From assembly GCF_037893015.1 (NCBI RefSeq), contig NC_133661.1, positions 221,923,193 through 221,987,192 on the forward strand: a stretch of 64,000 bases of DNA, given 5' to 3'. The notes under the pieces are model-generated. The model made no database searches, was not told the origin of the DNA, and saw nothing but the letters and a program-made list of their open reading frames with translations. The position numbers and the translations under genes are program-made. Source of the stretch: Macrotis lagotis. Its lineage: Eukaryota > Chordata > Mammalia > Peramelemorphia > Peramelidae. Of the stretch, positions 1-11,118 are shown piece after piece; positions within the stretch are counted from its first letter, which is position 1; each line of letters starts with the position of its first letter.

Positions 1-511
1 TTTAATTGATTTCATCTGGTCCTCAGGGTAAAATCACTGCAATAGTTGTCCTTAAAAAAATTACCTAAAATCGTATCAGTTGCTCAAATTATCCCATTCA
101 GAATACTGATGAAGAGCTATGATAATGGTTAATTTAGCCGACATCCTTTTCAAAAAACAATAGGTAAAAATGCTCTGAAGTCCACCACCAGCACAAAAAT
201 CAGAGTGAAACCTCCAATATACATTTCAATCTATTCTGGTCCTTCCCTCTTTCACCCTCATTCCCTATTTCTTTTGCCTATTTTCTCACTATATGGAAGT
301 GAATATTCCCTATTCTTATTTTTGAAGTAGACATCAGAAAGTTATTTAAGAACCGAAACATAAGCTGAGTTATTATTTATCTGTGGCCCTCCATGGATAT
401 TTTCTATGGGTCAGTGTACCTAAAGAAAAAAGATCATATAACTTAAAATGGAGGAAGTTAATTGGATCTCTATACAATTATTTTTTCACTAGACCAGATA
501 TAACAATTTAC
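1..511. other. TRIP11 intron 14 (partial), nothing recognised
   Basis: This AT-rich sequence follows the exon 14 splice donor in gene orientation and runs off the left edge. I see no further exon or recognisable repeat in it. The open frame that crosses this area on the plus strand (383-808) is antisense to exon 14 and is not a gene. Confidence 0.6.
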
Positions 512-675
512 CTTGCTGAAATTGTTCTAGTACCATCTGTAGATTGGCTAGTGACAGTGCATACTGTTTTACTTGGTCCTGAGAAACAGAAAGCTGAAGT
601 ACAGTTTCATCTCTCTGCCTGGAAACTACATTCAATTGCTCTTGCAAAGACTCCACCTGGAGATTGGCTTGATGA
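512..675 (-). CDS. TRIP11: TRIP11 exon 14
   Basis: The exon is 164 nt and covers residues about 1620-1674. It opens after TTTTCAAG with the last base of a split serine codon (AG|T) shared with exon 13, then reads [20 protein letters not shown] and on to [13 protein letters not shown]. It ends before a GTAAATTG donor, leaving phase 1 for an exon outside the window. The segment is heptad-rich coiled coil near the C-terminal third of the golgin and is almost unchanged from the human sequence as I recall it. Confidence 0.95.
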
Positions 676-908
676 CTTGAAAACAAAAAAGAATCAAAGT
701 AAAAACATTTATAAAAATATATACAGAAATACCTTGACAAGGATGGAACATTTTATAAAACAAACCTTTAATGTGAACTATTTAAATAATAATGCTTTAT
801 TAAATTAAATTTAAGTTAGAACCATCTTTGTTGAGGAATAATTTTGAACTATTATTGTGACAGTGATTTTTCATAAATAATAATAATATTAAAAATCAGG
901 AATTATGA

Positions 909-1100
909 GGCAATGTGATTCAATGCAAAGTTGTTGACTCTAATGTTAGAAGATTTAGGTTCAAATCATACCTCTAATGTTTACCACCTGTGTGGCCTTG
1001 GACACATAACAATCCCCCTCTCAATTTCCTCATTTTTAAAATCAAAGAATTAGACTAGGTGGTCTGTCAAGTCCCTTCTAGTTCTAGATCTCTGAGTCAA
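909..1100 (+). repeat. MIR/THER-type SINE, sense
   Basis: Diverged tRNA-like SINE with the core progression AGGTTCAAATCAT, then TGTGTGGCCTTGGACA, then TCAATTTCCTCATTTTTAAAAT, and an end resembling the usual CCCTTCTAGTTCTAGATCTC tail. The many substitutions suggest an old copy. Confidence 0.6.
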
Positions 1101-1194
1101 TGACACTCTAACTAGAGACTGTTAGCAAAAGAAAATAAATATCAATATAATTCTGCCAACATATGTTAGGGCTAAAATTCTAAACTATAACTTC

Positions 1195-1632
1195 TCTTGG
1201 AATCATAAAATCCTAAGAGTTGGGAGGAACCTTAGCAATCATTTGTTTCAAGATCTTCTAGTATAAGATTTTAACTTCAGTTCTCATGAGTTTTCTTCAT
1301 TATTGATATCTAATAGAAGACAGATGGGAATAACTGTAATAGTAATTTGGTCCAGAGCTGTTCTACATGGGACTTTAAAAGGAAAGCTTCAAGAAAAGTA
1401 TAAGGAAGTCTTACAGTACGATATAAATCAGACTACTGCTCAATTACATTGTCACACAGCAACTTTACAAAGTTTACAAAAAAATTTCCTCACCTCTCTA
1501 ATAGTTAGTTCATCTTACAGGTGAAAAAACTGAAGCTTAATCAGGTTAAGTTATTTGATCAAACTTGGAAGTGGCAAAATTAGGAATAAAGTTTCAAGTC
1601 TTTTGATTTCACAACTGGGGTTCTTTAAGTTA
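1195..1632 (-). repeat. MIR-like antisense pieces, split
   Basis: The two ends (1195-1270 and 1508-1632) resemble one antisense mammalian SINE, with GAGTTGGGAGGAACCTTAG on one side and GTGAAAAAACTGAAGC with GGTTAAGTTATTTGATC on the other. About 240 bp of unrecognised sequence separates them. They could be one element split by an insertion or two unrelated remnants. Confidence 0.4.
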
Positions 1633-2389
1633 CTTCTAGTACCCAAGATTCTATGATACTGCATCAAGTCGATTATGTTTTAGAATTTTAGCATTAAAGC
1701 ACAATAATCATCTTGGTTTCATTTTTTCTTCAATGATGCTACCTTTTTAATTTTAATATAACTTTTGATATGATCTTTAACAGACCATATTTCCTGAAAA
1801 TCAGTGTCATAAAATTGAACTTAAAATACCTTCAACAGAGTTCACAAGAACTAAATTCTAAATTCTAAAAGGGAAAAGGGGACTAGCAGTCAAGTAAATG
1901 ACAAAATTTTGCTACATATCAAATATGGTGCTTGACCTAAATTTTTAAAAGTATGCTATTAAGTAGCAGTGAGTAAAGAGTACATTCAGGAATAGGAGAA
2001 AGCCAATGCAAAAACAAAGGTGGGAAGTGGGATGTAGCAAGAACAATAGAGAAAAGGTCAGTTTGGCAAGACTGCAAAGTGTGCAAGAGGGAATGCTAGA
2101 AATGCTAAATACTAGAAAAATAATAATAGAAAAAGAGGGATGTATATTTTGTTCCAGAGCTAATAAGGAGATTCTAGAATTGATTGCAAAGAAAAAGTAG
2201 CAAGATCATCTGATTTAAGGATCAGTCAATTCAATTTTCTATTATAATGTAGAGAGATCAAGACAAACAACTCATCATTATATAATTCTGCAGACTCTCA
2301 GATTTCATTTCATTGATGATAATTAACATTCATATTACGGGGAGTAGATGAGGGAAAGGGGTTGGGATAATCTATTCAACATGGAAATA

Positions 2390-3300
2390 AAACAAGTGCT
2401 ATTTCTACCTCCACAGCAATTCCCATACAAGCCCTTACCCTTTTCTCTACTCACACCATGGCTCAGGTACTCATCATTTCTCTCCTAGACTTACAAAAAG
2501 CATCCTAATTGATTTCTCTACTTCAAATTACTGCAAACTCCATCATTCAAGCTGTTGCCAATTTTCCTCACAGATCTAACCATGTCATTTTTTTTTTAGG
2601 TTTTTTGCAAGGCAATGGGGTTAAGTGGCTTGCCCAAGGCCACACAGCTAGATAATTATTAAGTGTCTGAGGCTGGATTTGAACTCAGGTCCTCCTGACT
2701 CCAGGGCTGGTGCTCTATCCACTGTGCTCTATCCACTGTGCCACCTAGCTGCCCCAACCATGTCATTCTGCCTCTCAAAAAACTCCAGTAGTTTCCAACT
2801 GCTTCTAGGAGTAATTATAAACTCCTCTACTTAACTTTTTAAGAGCCTCAACCTGTATTTCCAACCTCATTGAATACTGCTCCCCCACTCTGTAATCCAG
2901 AAAAACTGGCTTCTCTCTTGTTCCACATCCACAATATTCCATCTCTTGTCTCTAGGCCTTTGAACTGCCTGTCCCCATTCCTGAAACATACTTGCTCCCC
3001 TACTCAACTTCAAATCTTATAGTCTCTCTCATTAGTTAAGACATAATTCAGGTACCACCTTCTAGGTGAGGCCTCTCTCAATACCCTCAAACACCATGCC
3101 CTTCCTCTCAAACTACTTATGTTTAACAACTTTTATTATTATATTTACTCTGCTTATTTTTATTCTTATACTTGTCTCTCCATTAGAATGTAAGCTCCCT
3201 GAGTAGAGATTGTTTCATTCATTATATTGATATCCCCACCACCTGGCAAAATGCCTAGTATATAGTAGTGGCTTAATAAATGCTTGCCATTTAAATGAAA
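2390..3300 (+). repeat. L2-type LINE 3' fragment, interrupted by a SINE
   Basis: The end carries the familiar L2 3' sequence, including TTAGAATGTAAGCTCC, TGCCTAGTATATAGTAG and a finish at GGCTTAATAAATGCTTG. The upstream part continues the L2-like C-rich text and resumes after the SINE at 2590-2755. It is a diverged, long-dead copy. Confidence 0.65.
2590..2755 (-). mobile_element. tRNA-derived marsupial SINE, antisense, with TSD
   Basis: Antisense copy running from a T-rich tail (TTTTTTTTAGGTTTTTTGC) to TGCCACCTAGCTGCCCC. Perfect 12-bp flanking duplications AACCATGTCATT lie at 2578-2589 and 2756-2767, marking L1-type insertion into the L2 remnant. It contains a 14-bp tandem duplication (TGCTCTATCCACTG twice, 2711-2738) next to the A box. 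Confidence 0.9.
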
Positions 3301-3329
3301 TTAGATGAACTATCATGAATACTTAAGTT

Positions 3330-3990
3330 CACACTTAGCATCTACCCATTCCACATATCTGGCACAATGGGAAATAAATAAAATTCAATATAATTAATAT
3401 AACTATATAAAATCACAGCATGCAATTGTAGTGAAATATTATTGTACCCTAAAAAATGATGGAAAGGATGGAGGCAAAGAAGACCATCAAAACTAGAAAT
3501 AACTTATACAGGGTGAAATGAGCAGTCAGGAGAACATTTTATACATTGACAGCATTATAAAGACAGTTTTGAAAAACTTAAAAACACCAACTAATGCAGT
3601 GACCAGTCACAACTCCAAAAGACCAGAGAAGAGACATCCCTCCCAATTTTGGATTAGAGTTACAAAAGGTACACTTCAAAACAGAGCTATGTGTGGATGT
3701 TATGCATAATTGTGCTAACTTGTTATGAGGCAAAGGTAGGGGAAGTACAAAAGAGAGACTGCACCACTAATACAAAAATAAAAGAACATCAATGAGACAT
3801 TTAAAACATACAAGAAAGAAAAGGAAAAGGTTGGGAAGAAACACAGGCCAGTAGGAGAATCTAGGAAATAAAGTATTGCATTTAAAACAATAAGCTATCT
3901 AGAATGAGATTCATGGTTTCATAAGCAACACTATTTTTCTGATCTGTGTATGCAGAAACTTTCATGTTTGTGAATACTTGTCAGGTTAAT
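3330..3990 (+). repeat. L1-like 3' fragment (old)
   Basis: The segment around 3480-3560 (GTGAAATGAGCAGTCAGGAG and following) matches the kind of sequence found downstream of ORF2 in the marsupial L1 copies elsewhere in this window. No intact frame remains. The boundaries are approximate. Confidence 0.45.
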
Positions 3991-4619
3991 AATTATTTTA
4001 AAAAAGAATAATTTCCTTTGGCCTGCTGATTATTTCCTCTGCATGTGAAGTTTTGGAAATAATTTTATTTTTCTTAGATTTACACAGTTTAAGTAAAACT
4101 AAGATAAGCAATTCAAACTTTATACTTCCTTGAAAACTTAAAAAATATATTTCTATTAATTGAAGCTTTTTGCAATCTACCTCCTCAATACTTCAATAAA
4201 TCTGTGACCTCATCAATTTAACTACTGCTTCCACGGGTCCAAATCACAATCAGTTCATGCCCTTCTCATTCTCAGTAACTCTAAATAACTTCTTTTCATA
4301 AATTTAAAAAAAGTTCACCCAACATACTGGAAGCCCTTCCCTACTAACTTTACATGGCCCTCCTACAGTAAAAGAGCTATTCAGGTTGCTCTCTTAAATA
4401 ACCTACCCCTACTATTTTCAATTCTAAATCTCTTGAATAGCCTTAATGCTATTTCATATACATATTTTGGATAATTATATGTAATTCCATAACATGAATA
4501 ACTTAGTATATAGTTGTGACCTATTTATGTCTACTATGCATCTTTTTAGTACTTTTTGAAGGATTTACACTTTGATTTCTCAAAGACTATGTTTTATGAT
4601 TCATAATCATATAGCACCA

Positions 4620-4850
4620 GGGAAAAAAAGTGTTAAAAAGTATATTGGTTCAATCTCCCTAAGTCAAAGCTTCCACCTTTACAAAAAGAATATAACTGCC
4701 CAGGTATCAGTGGGTCCAGCCCATTCAGTTTTATAGAGAAGGAAACTGAGACCCACAGAAGGGAAAGTCAAAGATCACAAAAGCATTAGTAGCAGTGTCA
4801 GACATCAAATCTTGGTCTCTTGAATTGATTCATTACTCTTCCCATAATAA
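4620..4850 (-). repeat. MIR-like SINE, antisense
   Basis: Contains GAGAAGGAAACTGAGACCC, AAAGTCAAAGATCACAAAAG and CAAATCTTGGTCTCTTGA, the reverse complement of a MIR core and tail. It is heavily diverged. Confidence 0.5.
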
Positions 4851-4864
4851 TAATACATTGTCTC

Positions 4865-5030
4865 TACTCAGGGAGCTTACAGTCTAATGGAGAGACAAAT
4901 ATAAGAATAAAAATAAGCAGAATAAATATAAGTTAAATATAAGTAGTTTGAAAGGAAGGACATAGTGTTTAGGGTTATTGGGAGAGGCTTCACCTGAATT
5001 GTCTTGACTAATGGGAGAGACTAATACATA
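4865..5030 (-). repeat. L2 3' fragment, antisense
   Basis: GGGAGCTTACAGTCTAATGG is the reverse complement of the L2 3' landmark seen at about 3180-3200. GAGGCTTCACCTGAATTGTC likewise mirrors the L2 text near 3040-3080. Confidence 0.55.
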
Positions 5031-5683
5031 ATAATAATAATACAATATCTGAGCATTAAATGATAAAATATTAAGATGGTAAACTGTATAAGACATTTAA
5101 AACATGCATACAATATTATAAAATTCATATTTTTCTAATTTTTCAGTATTTTAATGCTTATAATGCCTACTCTATTAAGCATTATACTTCATAACTGGAT
5201 TCTGAAACAGCTGACAATATATATTTCAAAACTTTTTTCTCAATTTAAGATTTGAATTCAGATTTAGCTGATGTTAGAGTATAAAAATAATACAGATATA
5301 AATCTTGAAAATTCTATGTTTTTCTCAATACATTTTCAGGCTCAAGGCACTGCACTAGGCTGTATAAGATGACTAAGACATGATTCCTTCCCTCAAAATT
5401 AGTCTCAGAAACAAGAAAAACATCAAGCCAAACTGCCCAATTAGCTTAGTTTATATGTATATGATAGTTTATTATTTTATTGCCTATTTTCCAACAGTTA
5501 ACCTATAATAAAAGGCTAAGCTTAATATTTCATTGAAACATTCTATAATAATTTACCTAATAAAATCTAAACTGTATGCACTGTATTAAAATTTAAAGAC
5601 TTTTCATTATGTCACAAAAATTCTACTTATAATTAAAAAGGCTGGTCTCATGTTCTGTAATGCTTAAAATTTTTGAATGTTAC

Positions 5684-5877
5684 CTGGCATTTTCCACTGC
5701 ATTAGAGGATGAAACTAATTTCTCTTCCAATATTGTAATTTTCTTTTTTAGTTTAGTTTCTCGATCTTCTGCAGCCAAAGCTTCACGAGTATAGGAATCT
5801 TCTGTTTCTAAAAGATGGTTACGCAATCTTTCTAGCTCCTGGTTTAAGCGAGATTCTTTGTCACGAAAATGTTGAAC
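5684..5877 (-). CDS. TRIP11: TRIP11 exon 13
   Basis: The exon is 194 nt and covers residues about 1556-1619. It follows the acceptor TTCTGCTCAG and begins [20 protein letters not shown], then reads [19 protein letters not shown] and [14 protein letters not shown]. It ends in AG before GTAACATT, leaving a split serine codon. This is one of the most conserved coiled-coil stretches of the protein. Confidence 0.96.
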
Positions 5878-7139
5878 CTGAGCAGAACACATTTATTTGT
5901 TTTATTCTCAAAATACTTCATTTATATTTTATTAAAATTACTTTATTATTAAATGTCACAACTATTAAATGGTTGCTACCTTATAAAATTATAAGGTAAG
6001 TTATATCTAAGTATGTAACGTACATAAGAGTTGGTAATCTCTAGTATTAGAAGAAATTTCCAGACCAAGAATTTCCCTATATTAGCAAAAATAAAGTACA
6101 TGAGCTTATGGTAAACAACTGACTAGAAATTATCCCATACCCTCATCTACTGGTACCCTTTTGCTTAAGTTTATAAACCTAAAAGGGCACCACCCTGAAA
6201 AATGAAGGAATTAAAAAAGACTTGGCTCCTCATGACAATCTATTTTACAATATTCTTTTCCAATTTTTCAGGAGGGAACAAGACTGTCAGTTTTTTTTTA
6301 ATCTAAGAAATTCCACATTTTTTCATAAAAACTTTCACTTAAAAAAAACTTTAAAAAAATTTCAAGATTCTTGAAATGAAATGTACCACAACAGAAAATA
6401 AGATGCCTTTAAGGCTCTGGAATCCTAAATCTACTACACTAGATGAAGAAATCAATCAACAAACACTAAGAACAGAACCTGTCTTGTTTCAGGTGGTTAA
6501 GAGCTTTAAAACCTAAAAAAGAGGACTAACAAGCAAGAAAAAAGAAAGTTGAATGAATAAGAATGACCCATTAAAGCAGCACTTAATGAAAATCCCTTTG
6601 ACAGCAGGATATGGGGAAGGACTTCAGACAGGAAAGCCAATTAGGAAACCATTATAATAATCTGGATGAGAGGTGGAGGTTCTTAAATAAAATGGCATCT
6701 GTGTAAGTAGAGGGAAGGAGATGGAAGATTTTTGTGGATGCAGAAATAGCAAGATCTGAGAACTCATTAGCTATGTGGGATGAGTCAATAAATATTTAAT
6801 CTTAAACCATGCTAAGCACTAGAGTCACAAAGGGGCAAAAAACTGACTGCCTGCAAAGGATTTCAAAATGTAATGGTGAGTGAGAATGAGAAAGGAAGAC
6901 AACACTGGGAAATCTGAAGAAGTGCTTTTTATAGGATTAGAGAAGTTTAAGAGAAAAGTTAGTTGAGCTGGAGGGAAGGGTTGGGGAAGAGGTTAGAGAG
7001 GGACAAAGCATTCTATTTTGGAGATAATTTGAGATATCTCTAGGCCAAATAGTTTGAAATGTCCAACAGGTGACATGGGTATACACCTCTCCTTTCACTC
7101 TATTCCAAATCCTACAATACTGCTTCAACTGCATTATTC

Positions 7140-7310
7140 AATTGAAACTTCTTCTCCAAAGTCACCAGTGGTAACATTTGCTAAATCGACCAGCCTTATT
7201 CATAATACTTATCCTTCATGATCTCTCTACAATTTTTGATGCTATTGATCAATCTCTCCTTTCTAGGTTTTTCAGAACTCAGCTCTCTCCTCATTCTCCT
7301 CTTGTTGCTT
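7140..7310 (+). repeat. L2 reverse-transcriptase region fragment
   Basis: The text ATCCTTCATGATCTCTCTAC, then TTTTTGATGCTATTGATCAA, then CTCCTTTCTAGGTTTTTCAG follows the L2 ORF2 segment that encodes a DLSAAFDTVDH-type motif. It is degenerate, without an intact frame. Confidence 0.5.
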
Positions 7311-7312
7311 GT

Positions 7313-7850
7313 CCTTTGTTTTCAAAAAGGACCAGTGGCATCACTGGTGATGTCTTGACTCGTGTGAATGGGATTCATGTGAAGCACAACTGCACAAAAT
7401 TTAGTCTCATTCTCTCTTCCAGAGTCACTGAAGTCCAGTGGCAGGACAAAACTCAAGGCTATCAATGATGGCCCAGAATGCAGTGGAAGCCCTTGGGTGT
7501 CTTCAATGCTTGACTAAGTTCTAAGCACTCCACAGCACCTGCTTCAGTCACCTTCTTGGCTGTTGGAACAAACTTTTTTTAGCAGCCCATTCCTCCAGGG
7601 GAAATCTTCACATGCTTGGGGGTAGATAGTCTCCTAATTCACCAACAGTTTTGAGTTCTATTGGTTAACTTCAACCTGGTTGTCAAGTATGTTTACCAGG
7701 ATGTGGCCACTGCACATACTATAGATTCTTGGAGTCACAGGTAAAAAAAGTTGGGTAAATCAGACAGACATCAAAGGTAGCTGAGTTGCCCTGAAAAGGG
7801 CTCAGTAAGCCCTTATACCAAAGGTACTAATTCCTCCTGAACACCCCATA
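7313..7850 (+). repeat. Unclassified interspersed repeat candidate
   Basis: It begins near CCTTTGTTTTCAAAAAGGACC and CATCACTGGTGATGTCTTGA and continues in a style I associate with a common marsupial repeat that I cannot name. A partly similar stretch lies at 56455-56600 (GAAGAAGACCATGACATCA). No coding frame is recognised. It could be an LTR piece or a non-autonomous element. Confidence 0.35.
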
Positions 7851-7900
7851 TGCCTGTATAACCATACATTCCTTTTCAGGCTTCTTTGCATATATAGATA

Positions 7901-7903
<3 letters not shown>

Positions 7904-7943
<40 letters not shown>

Positions 7944-7972
7944 ATGCGCACATGCATGTGCACGTGCACACA
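7904..7972. repeat. (TG)n with extended alternating purine-pyrimidine tract
   Basis: A (GT)n run of about 38 nt continues without a break into TGCATGCGCACATGCATGTG and CACGTGCACACA, giving 69 nt of strict purine-pyrimidine alternation. Such tracts are the classic candidates for Z-DNA. Confidence 0.9.
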
Positions 7973-8430
7973 AACAGGTAGAAAAGATAGACAGACAATA
8001 AATATATAGGTAGGTAAATGTCTTCCAAATACAGTTACTTGCTTTTTTGCCTCCCCCACACTGGTATATGGTACCCTGAGGGCAGAGACTCTTTTTTGTT
8101 GTTTTTTTTTTGGGGGGGGTATCTCTAGCACCAAGAAGAGTGCCAGGAAAGTACTTAATCCTTGTTCACTAATTAACTAAAATCAACCTTCAGAAAGTAA
8201 TGAAAATTGGAGGGATTGAAAGTCAGAATGAGGGCAAATAGGTTTAGAAAGAGACAAAGATAAAAAGTTAGTATATTTGACACAAGAAATAGAACATTTG
8301 TGGGTAACAATGAAATGCAGTATGAGAAAGAAAGGAAAGTTAGGTGAAAGGTCAGTTAATTTTCTTGGAAATTTTATTTCTAATTTATTAATCAAATAAG
8401 ACTACTTAGTCCTTTATTCTTATGAAAGAT

Positions 8431-8830
8431 GTAGTTAGATGGTGCCTAAGGAATGTCACACCTGATGTCAGGTCTAAGTTCAAATCCTGCCTCAGACAAT
8501 AGTTGTGCAACCCGTGTGCAAGTCATTTAACTCTGTTTACCTCAGGTTTCTCATCTGAAAAACGAACTGAAGAAGGAAATGGCAAACAATTTCAATATCT
8601 TTGTCAAGAAAACCCCAAATTGGAGCAGCTAGGTGGTGTAGTGGATAAAGCACTGGACTTGGAGTCAGGAGTACCTGGGTTCAAATCCAGTCTCAGACAC
8701 TTAATAATTACCTAGCTGTGTGGCCTTGGGCAAGCCACTTAACCCCATTTGGCTTGCAAAAACCTAAAAAAAAAACAAAACCAAAAAAACCCAAATAGAG
8801 TCACAAAGAATCAGACACAACTGAAAAAAA
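8431..8830 (+). mobile_element. Older, longer tRNA-like SINE, interrupted
   Basis: The left part (8431-8620) runs from TAGATGGTGCCTAAGGAATG through AGTTCAAATCCTGCCTCAG to CTCATCTGAAAAACGAACTG and TTTGTCAAGAAAACCCCAAA. The right part (8797-8830) continues GAGTCACAAAGAATCAGACA. A younger SINE separates them. This longer SINE type, with the 'aagaaaaccccaaa...gagtcac' end, recurs at 19677, 54768 and 57645. Confidence 0.8.
8621..8785 (+). mobile_element. tRNA-derived marsupial SINE inside an older SINE
   Basis: The copy runs from TGGAGCAGCTAGGTGG to an A-rich tail and is intact apart from point changes. Flanks AAAACCCCAAAT (8609-8620) and AAAACCCAAAT (8786-8796) are the target-site duplication within the host SINE. 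Its tail lies about 80 nt into intron 12 from the exon 12 donor. Confidence 0.88.
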
Positions 8831-8867
8831 ATGTAGAACAATAACAAATTCTTAGAAAAGAATATAC

Positions 8868-9008
8868 CTCATTCTGTAGGGAACTGCTTTCCATTTGTTT
8901 CTGCTTCAGGGCCAATATGACTTGATCTCTTTCCTGCTGAAATTTAACTGCCTTATCTTGCATGGACTTAACTTCATTTAATAGTTGATTCAACTCCCCA
9001 GTGTTACC
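8868..9008 (-). CDS. TRIP11: TRIP11 exon 12
   Basis: The exon is 141 nt, 47 codons in phase 0-0, residues about 1509-1555. It starts [19 protein letters not shown] and ends [13 protein letters not shown] before the donor GTATATTC. The acceptor TTTTTTTAAAAG has a T-rich tract ending in AAAAG. It is continuous coiled coil and in-frame skippable by length. Confidence 0.96.
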
Positions 9009-9130
9009 CTTTTAAAAAAAACATTAACAATTTTTAGGTTTCTACATATAGTCTTTTTAAAAAATCTTATTCTCAATAAAGAATCAGATGGCATTCATTA
9101 AATGTACACAATAGTTTTTAAAATTAATAG

Positions 9131-9280
9131 CATTGGGGCAGCTAGGGCACAGTGGATAGAGCACCAGCCCTGGAGTCAGTAGGAACTGAGTTCAAATTTG
9201 ACCTCAGACACTTAACCTAGCTGTGTGACCTTAGGCAAGTCACTTAATCCCACTGCTCTTCAAAAATAAAAATAAAAAAT
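9131..9280 (+). mobile_element. tRNA-derived marsupial SINE with TSD
   Basis: GGGGCAGCTAGGGCACAGTGG shows a small deletion in the A-box area, followed by GAGTTCAAATTTGACCTCAG and a tail of AAATA units. Perfect 11-bp target-site duplications AAAATTAATAG lie at 9120-9130 and 9281-9291. Confidence 0.9.
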
Positions 9281-10820
9281 AAAATTAATAGTAACAAATA
9301 GAGGAAAACAAGCCATTTGTTATATAGAAACTTTTTAAAAAAATTGAGGGCATAGATTTACAGAAAACAATTTTAGAATGCTATCTAAGAGTCACAGAAA
9401 TTATTTCCTGAAAGCATTCCAAGTTCAGTATATTACTACCTTCAGGAAGACAAACAACCTCTTAATTTTAAAGAGTTATGTTTTAGGCAATAGTCAGATT
9501 TTCTAAAAAATCATTTTTAAAAATATTAAAACAGTTGTTACTGATTTTTCTCACTATTTAAATATGTATCCATGCATTAATATATATTAATACATGTAAT
9601 ATATGTTACATAGGTTTTTATATAAACATTTCACTTCTATAATACTTAATATCTATAATCTGACCCAAGAACATTCAGGCCAAGTCACTAGAACTAAGCA
9701 ATTTTTGTTTATATTTCAATGTCTCTTCTTAGAAAAAGAAGACCCAAATTTTCAAACAGTTATCTAGGTTAAAAAGTAGAGCTATTTAAAGAAACAAAAA
9801 TTATAAAGTAAAACTATAATATGAAACCTTAAAAACATTTTTCAATAAAATGATTTTGCTTATCAAACTTTTCTAAATGAAAATATAAAGGTATATTTTA
9901 ATCATATTGGGTATTCATATTCTCATAGGTTAACCCACACACAACTATAGTCAAAGTCAAAAAGTTACCTAACTCTAAGGTATCTGTGAGGGGGCCATTT
10001 GAGTGGAAAGTGAATTTTATAACAATAACATACACTACATGTCTTCAAATACCAATGGAAAGAAATTAGACATGAAACATTGGTCTTTATGTATTCTATA
10101 GGATTAAATCAGACTATCTGCTAACATACCCTATTGAGAAATTCAAAATCTATTTTATAGATTTAAACTCTCATACGGAAATTGAACACCTCATTATGGC
10201 TACTGAGTAAGAAACAACTCTTTTGCTTTGTAGGGCTTTTTTTTTCTTCCAGAACAAACCATGATCCTTTAAGTTAGAGGATTAGGAGTCTAATCCCATC
10301 AATGTATCACCCTTCTAAGGCAGCTAATTATGTAAAGAAGCAGTTTTTACAATATTCAAAATTCCATTCAAATAGAATATGTAACAAAAGCTTCAATTTA
10401 ATTTATGCACTTATTACCTACAACATGCTAGATGAACTCTGTTGCTAGACCCTGGGTTTACAAAAGCAAAAATAAAACATTCCCTGGCCTAAAGGAATTT
10501 ATGTTCTACCAAAGTGTACCATGTACACATGGGATATTTTGCTTGCTCTCTTCTCCAAGTATCATAGTAGCTAAGAACAATAATAAACAACACTTGGCCT
10601 AGCGTTGTGCTATGTGCAAAGGAAATATCCAATAAAATATACTTATTAAATTACATTAACACTTCAAAATAACTCATTCAAGGTAATTAGGATTTGATAT
10701 CTAAAATAAAAGGACAGATACTACATGGCATTAAGATACTTTTCACATCTGGGTAAAACAGAATCATTTAAAGAGATGTCCTAATATGAGTAATGAATGG
10801 CATAGCTGTTTTGTAGTAAA

Positions 10821-10928
10821 TCTGTGAGTCTAGTAGCAGGCAGTAATATTTAGAACATCAAACTAAATTAAGTATCTGTGAGTCTAGTAGCAGGCAGTAA
10901 TATTTAAAAGATCAAACTAAATTAAGTA
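10821..10928. repeat. 54-bp tandem duplication
   Basis: Two adjacent 54-nt units, each beginning TCTGTGAGTCTAGTAGCAGG and ending AACTAAATTAAGTA, differ at only a few positions (for example TAGAACATC against AAAAGATC). It lies about 190 nt downstream of the exon 11 splice donor. Confidence 0.95.
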
Positions 10929-11118
10929 TTAAAGAAGCAGGCATAATAAAATAACTAGCACTCCCTCAGGCTTGCTTTGGACAGTTTTTTTTAATCACCC
11001 AATTCTATTCCTACATTTTCTCCAACAAAGATGATCATGAGAGACAAAGATAATCACAAAGAAAAATCTCTCTCCCCAATCCCAATAGCCCTTCCATATA
11101 CCTACAAAGAAAATATAC

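Larger units (their letters stand above)
676..5683. other. TRIP11 intron 13
   Basis: This 5.0-kb intron is mostly old repeats, listed separately: a MIR-like SINE (909-1100), split MIR-like antisense pieces (1195-1632), an L2 3' end (2390-3300) interrupted by a young SINE, an L1-like 3' piece (3330-3990) and antisense MIR-like and L2 pieces (4620-5030). The stretches 1640-2390 and 5040-5680 hold nothing I recognise beyond AT-rich sequence. Confidence 0.6.
5878..8867. other. TRIP11 intron 12
   Basis: This 3.0-kb intron holds an L2 coding-region scrap (7140-7310), an unclassified repeat (7313-7850), a long alternating purine-pyrimidine tract (7904-7972), a short L2 tail near 8060-8165 and a SINE nested in an older SINE (8431-8830). 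The stretch 6560-6900 resembles low-complexity ancient repeat text also seen near 19420-19680 and 55510-56000, but I cannot name it. The stretch 5880-6560 shows nothing recognisable. Confidence 0.55.
9009..11118. other. TRIP11 intron 11
   Basis: This 2.1-kb AT-rich intron has one young SINE (9131-9280), a short antisense L2/MIR-like piece at about 10440-10505 and a 54-bp tandem duplication near its 5' end (10821-10928). The stretch 9290-10430 shows no repeat or gene that I recognise. Confidence 0.6.

Noticed and set aside
383..808. A 141-codon frame on the plus strand
   Set aside because: It is the antisense of TRIP11 exon 14 plus intron. Its minus-strand partner carries the real protein.
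11035..11118. Exon 11 reading frame continuing 28 codons further
   Set aside because: The frame runs into the intron past a GT donor at 11118-11117, and the exon 12 continuation fixes the boundary.
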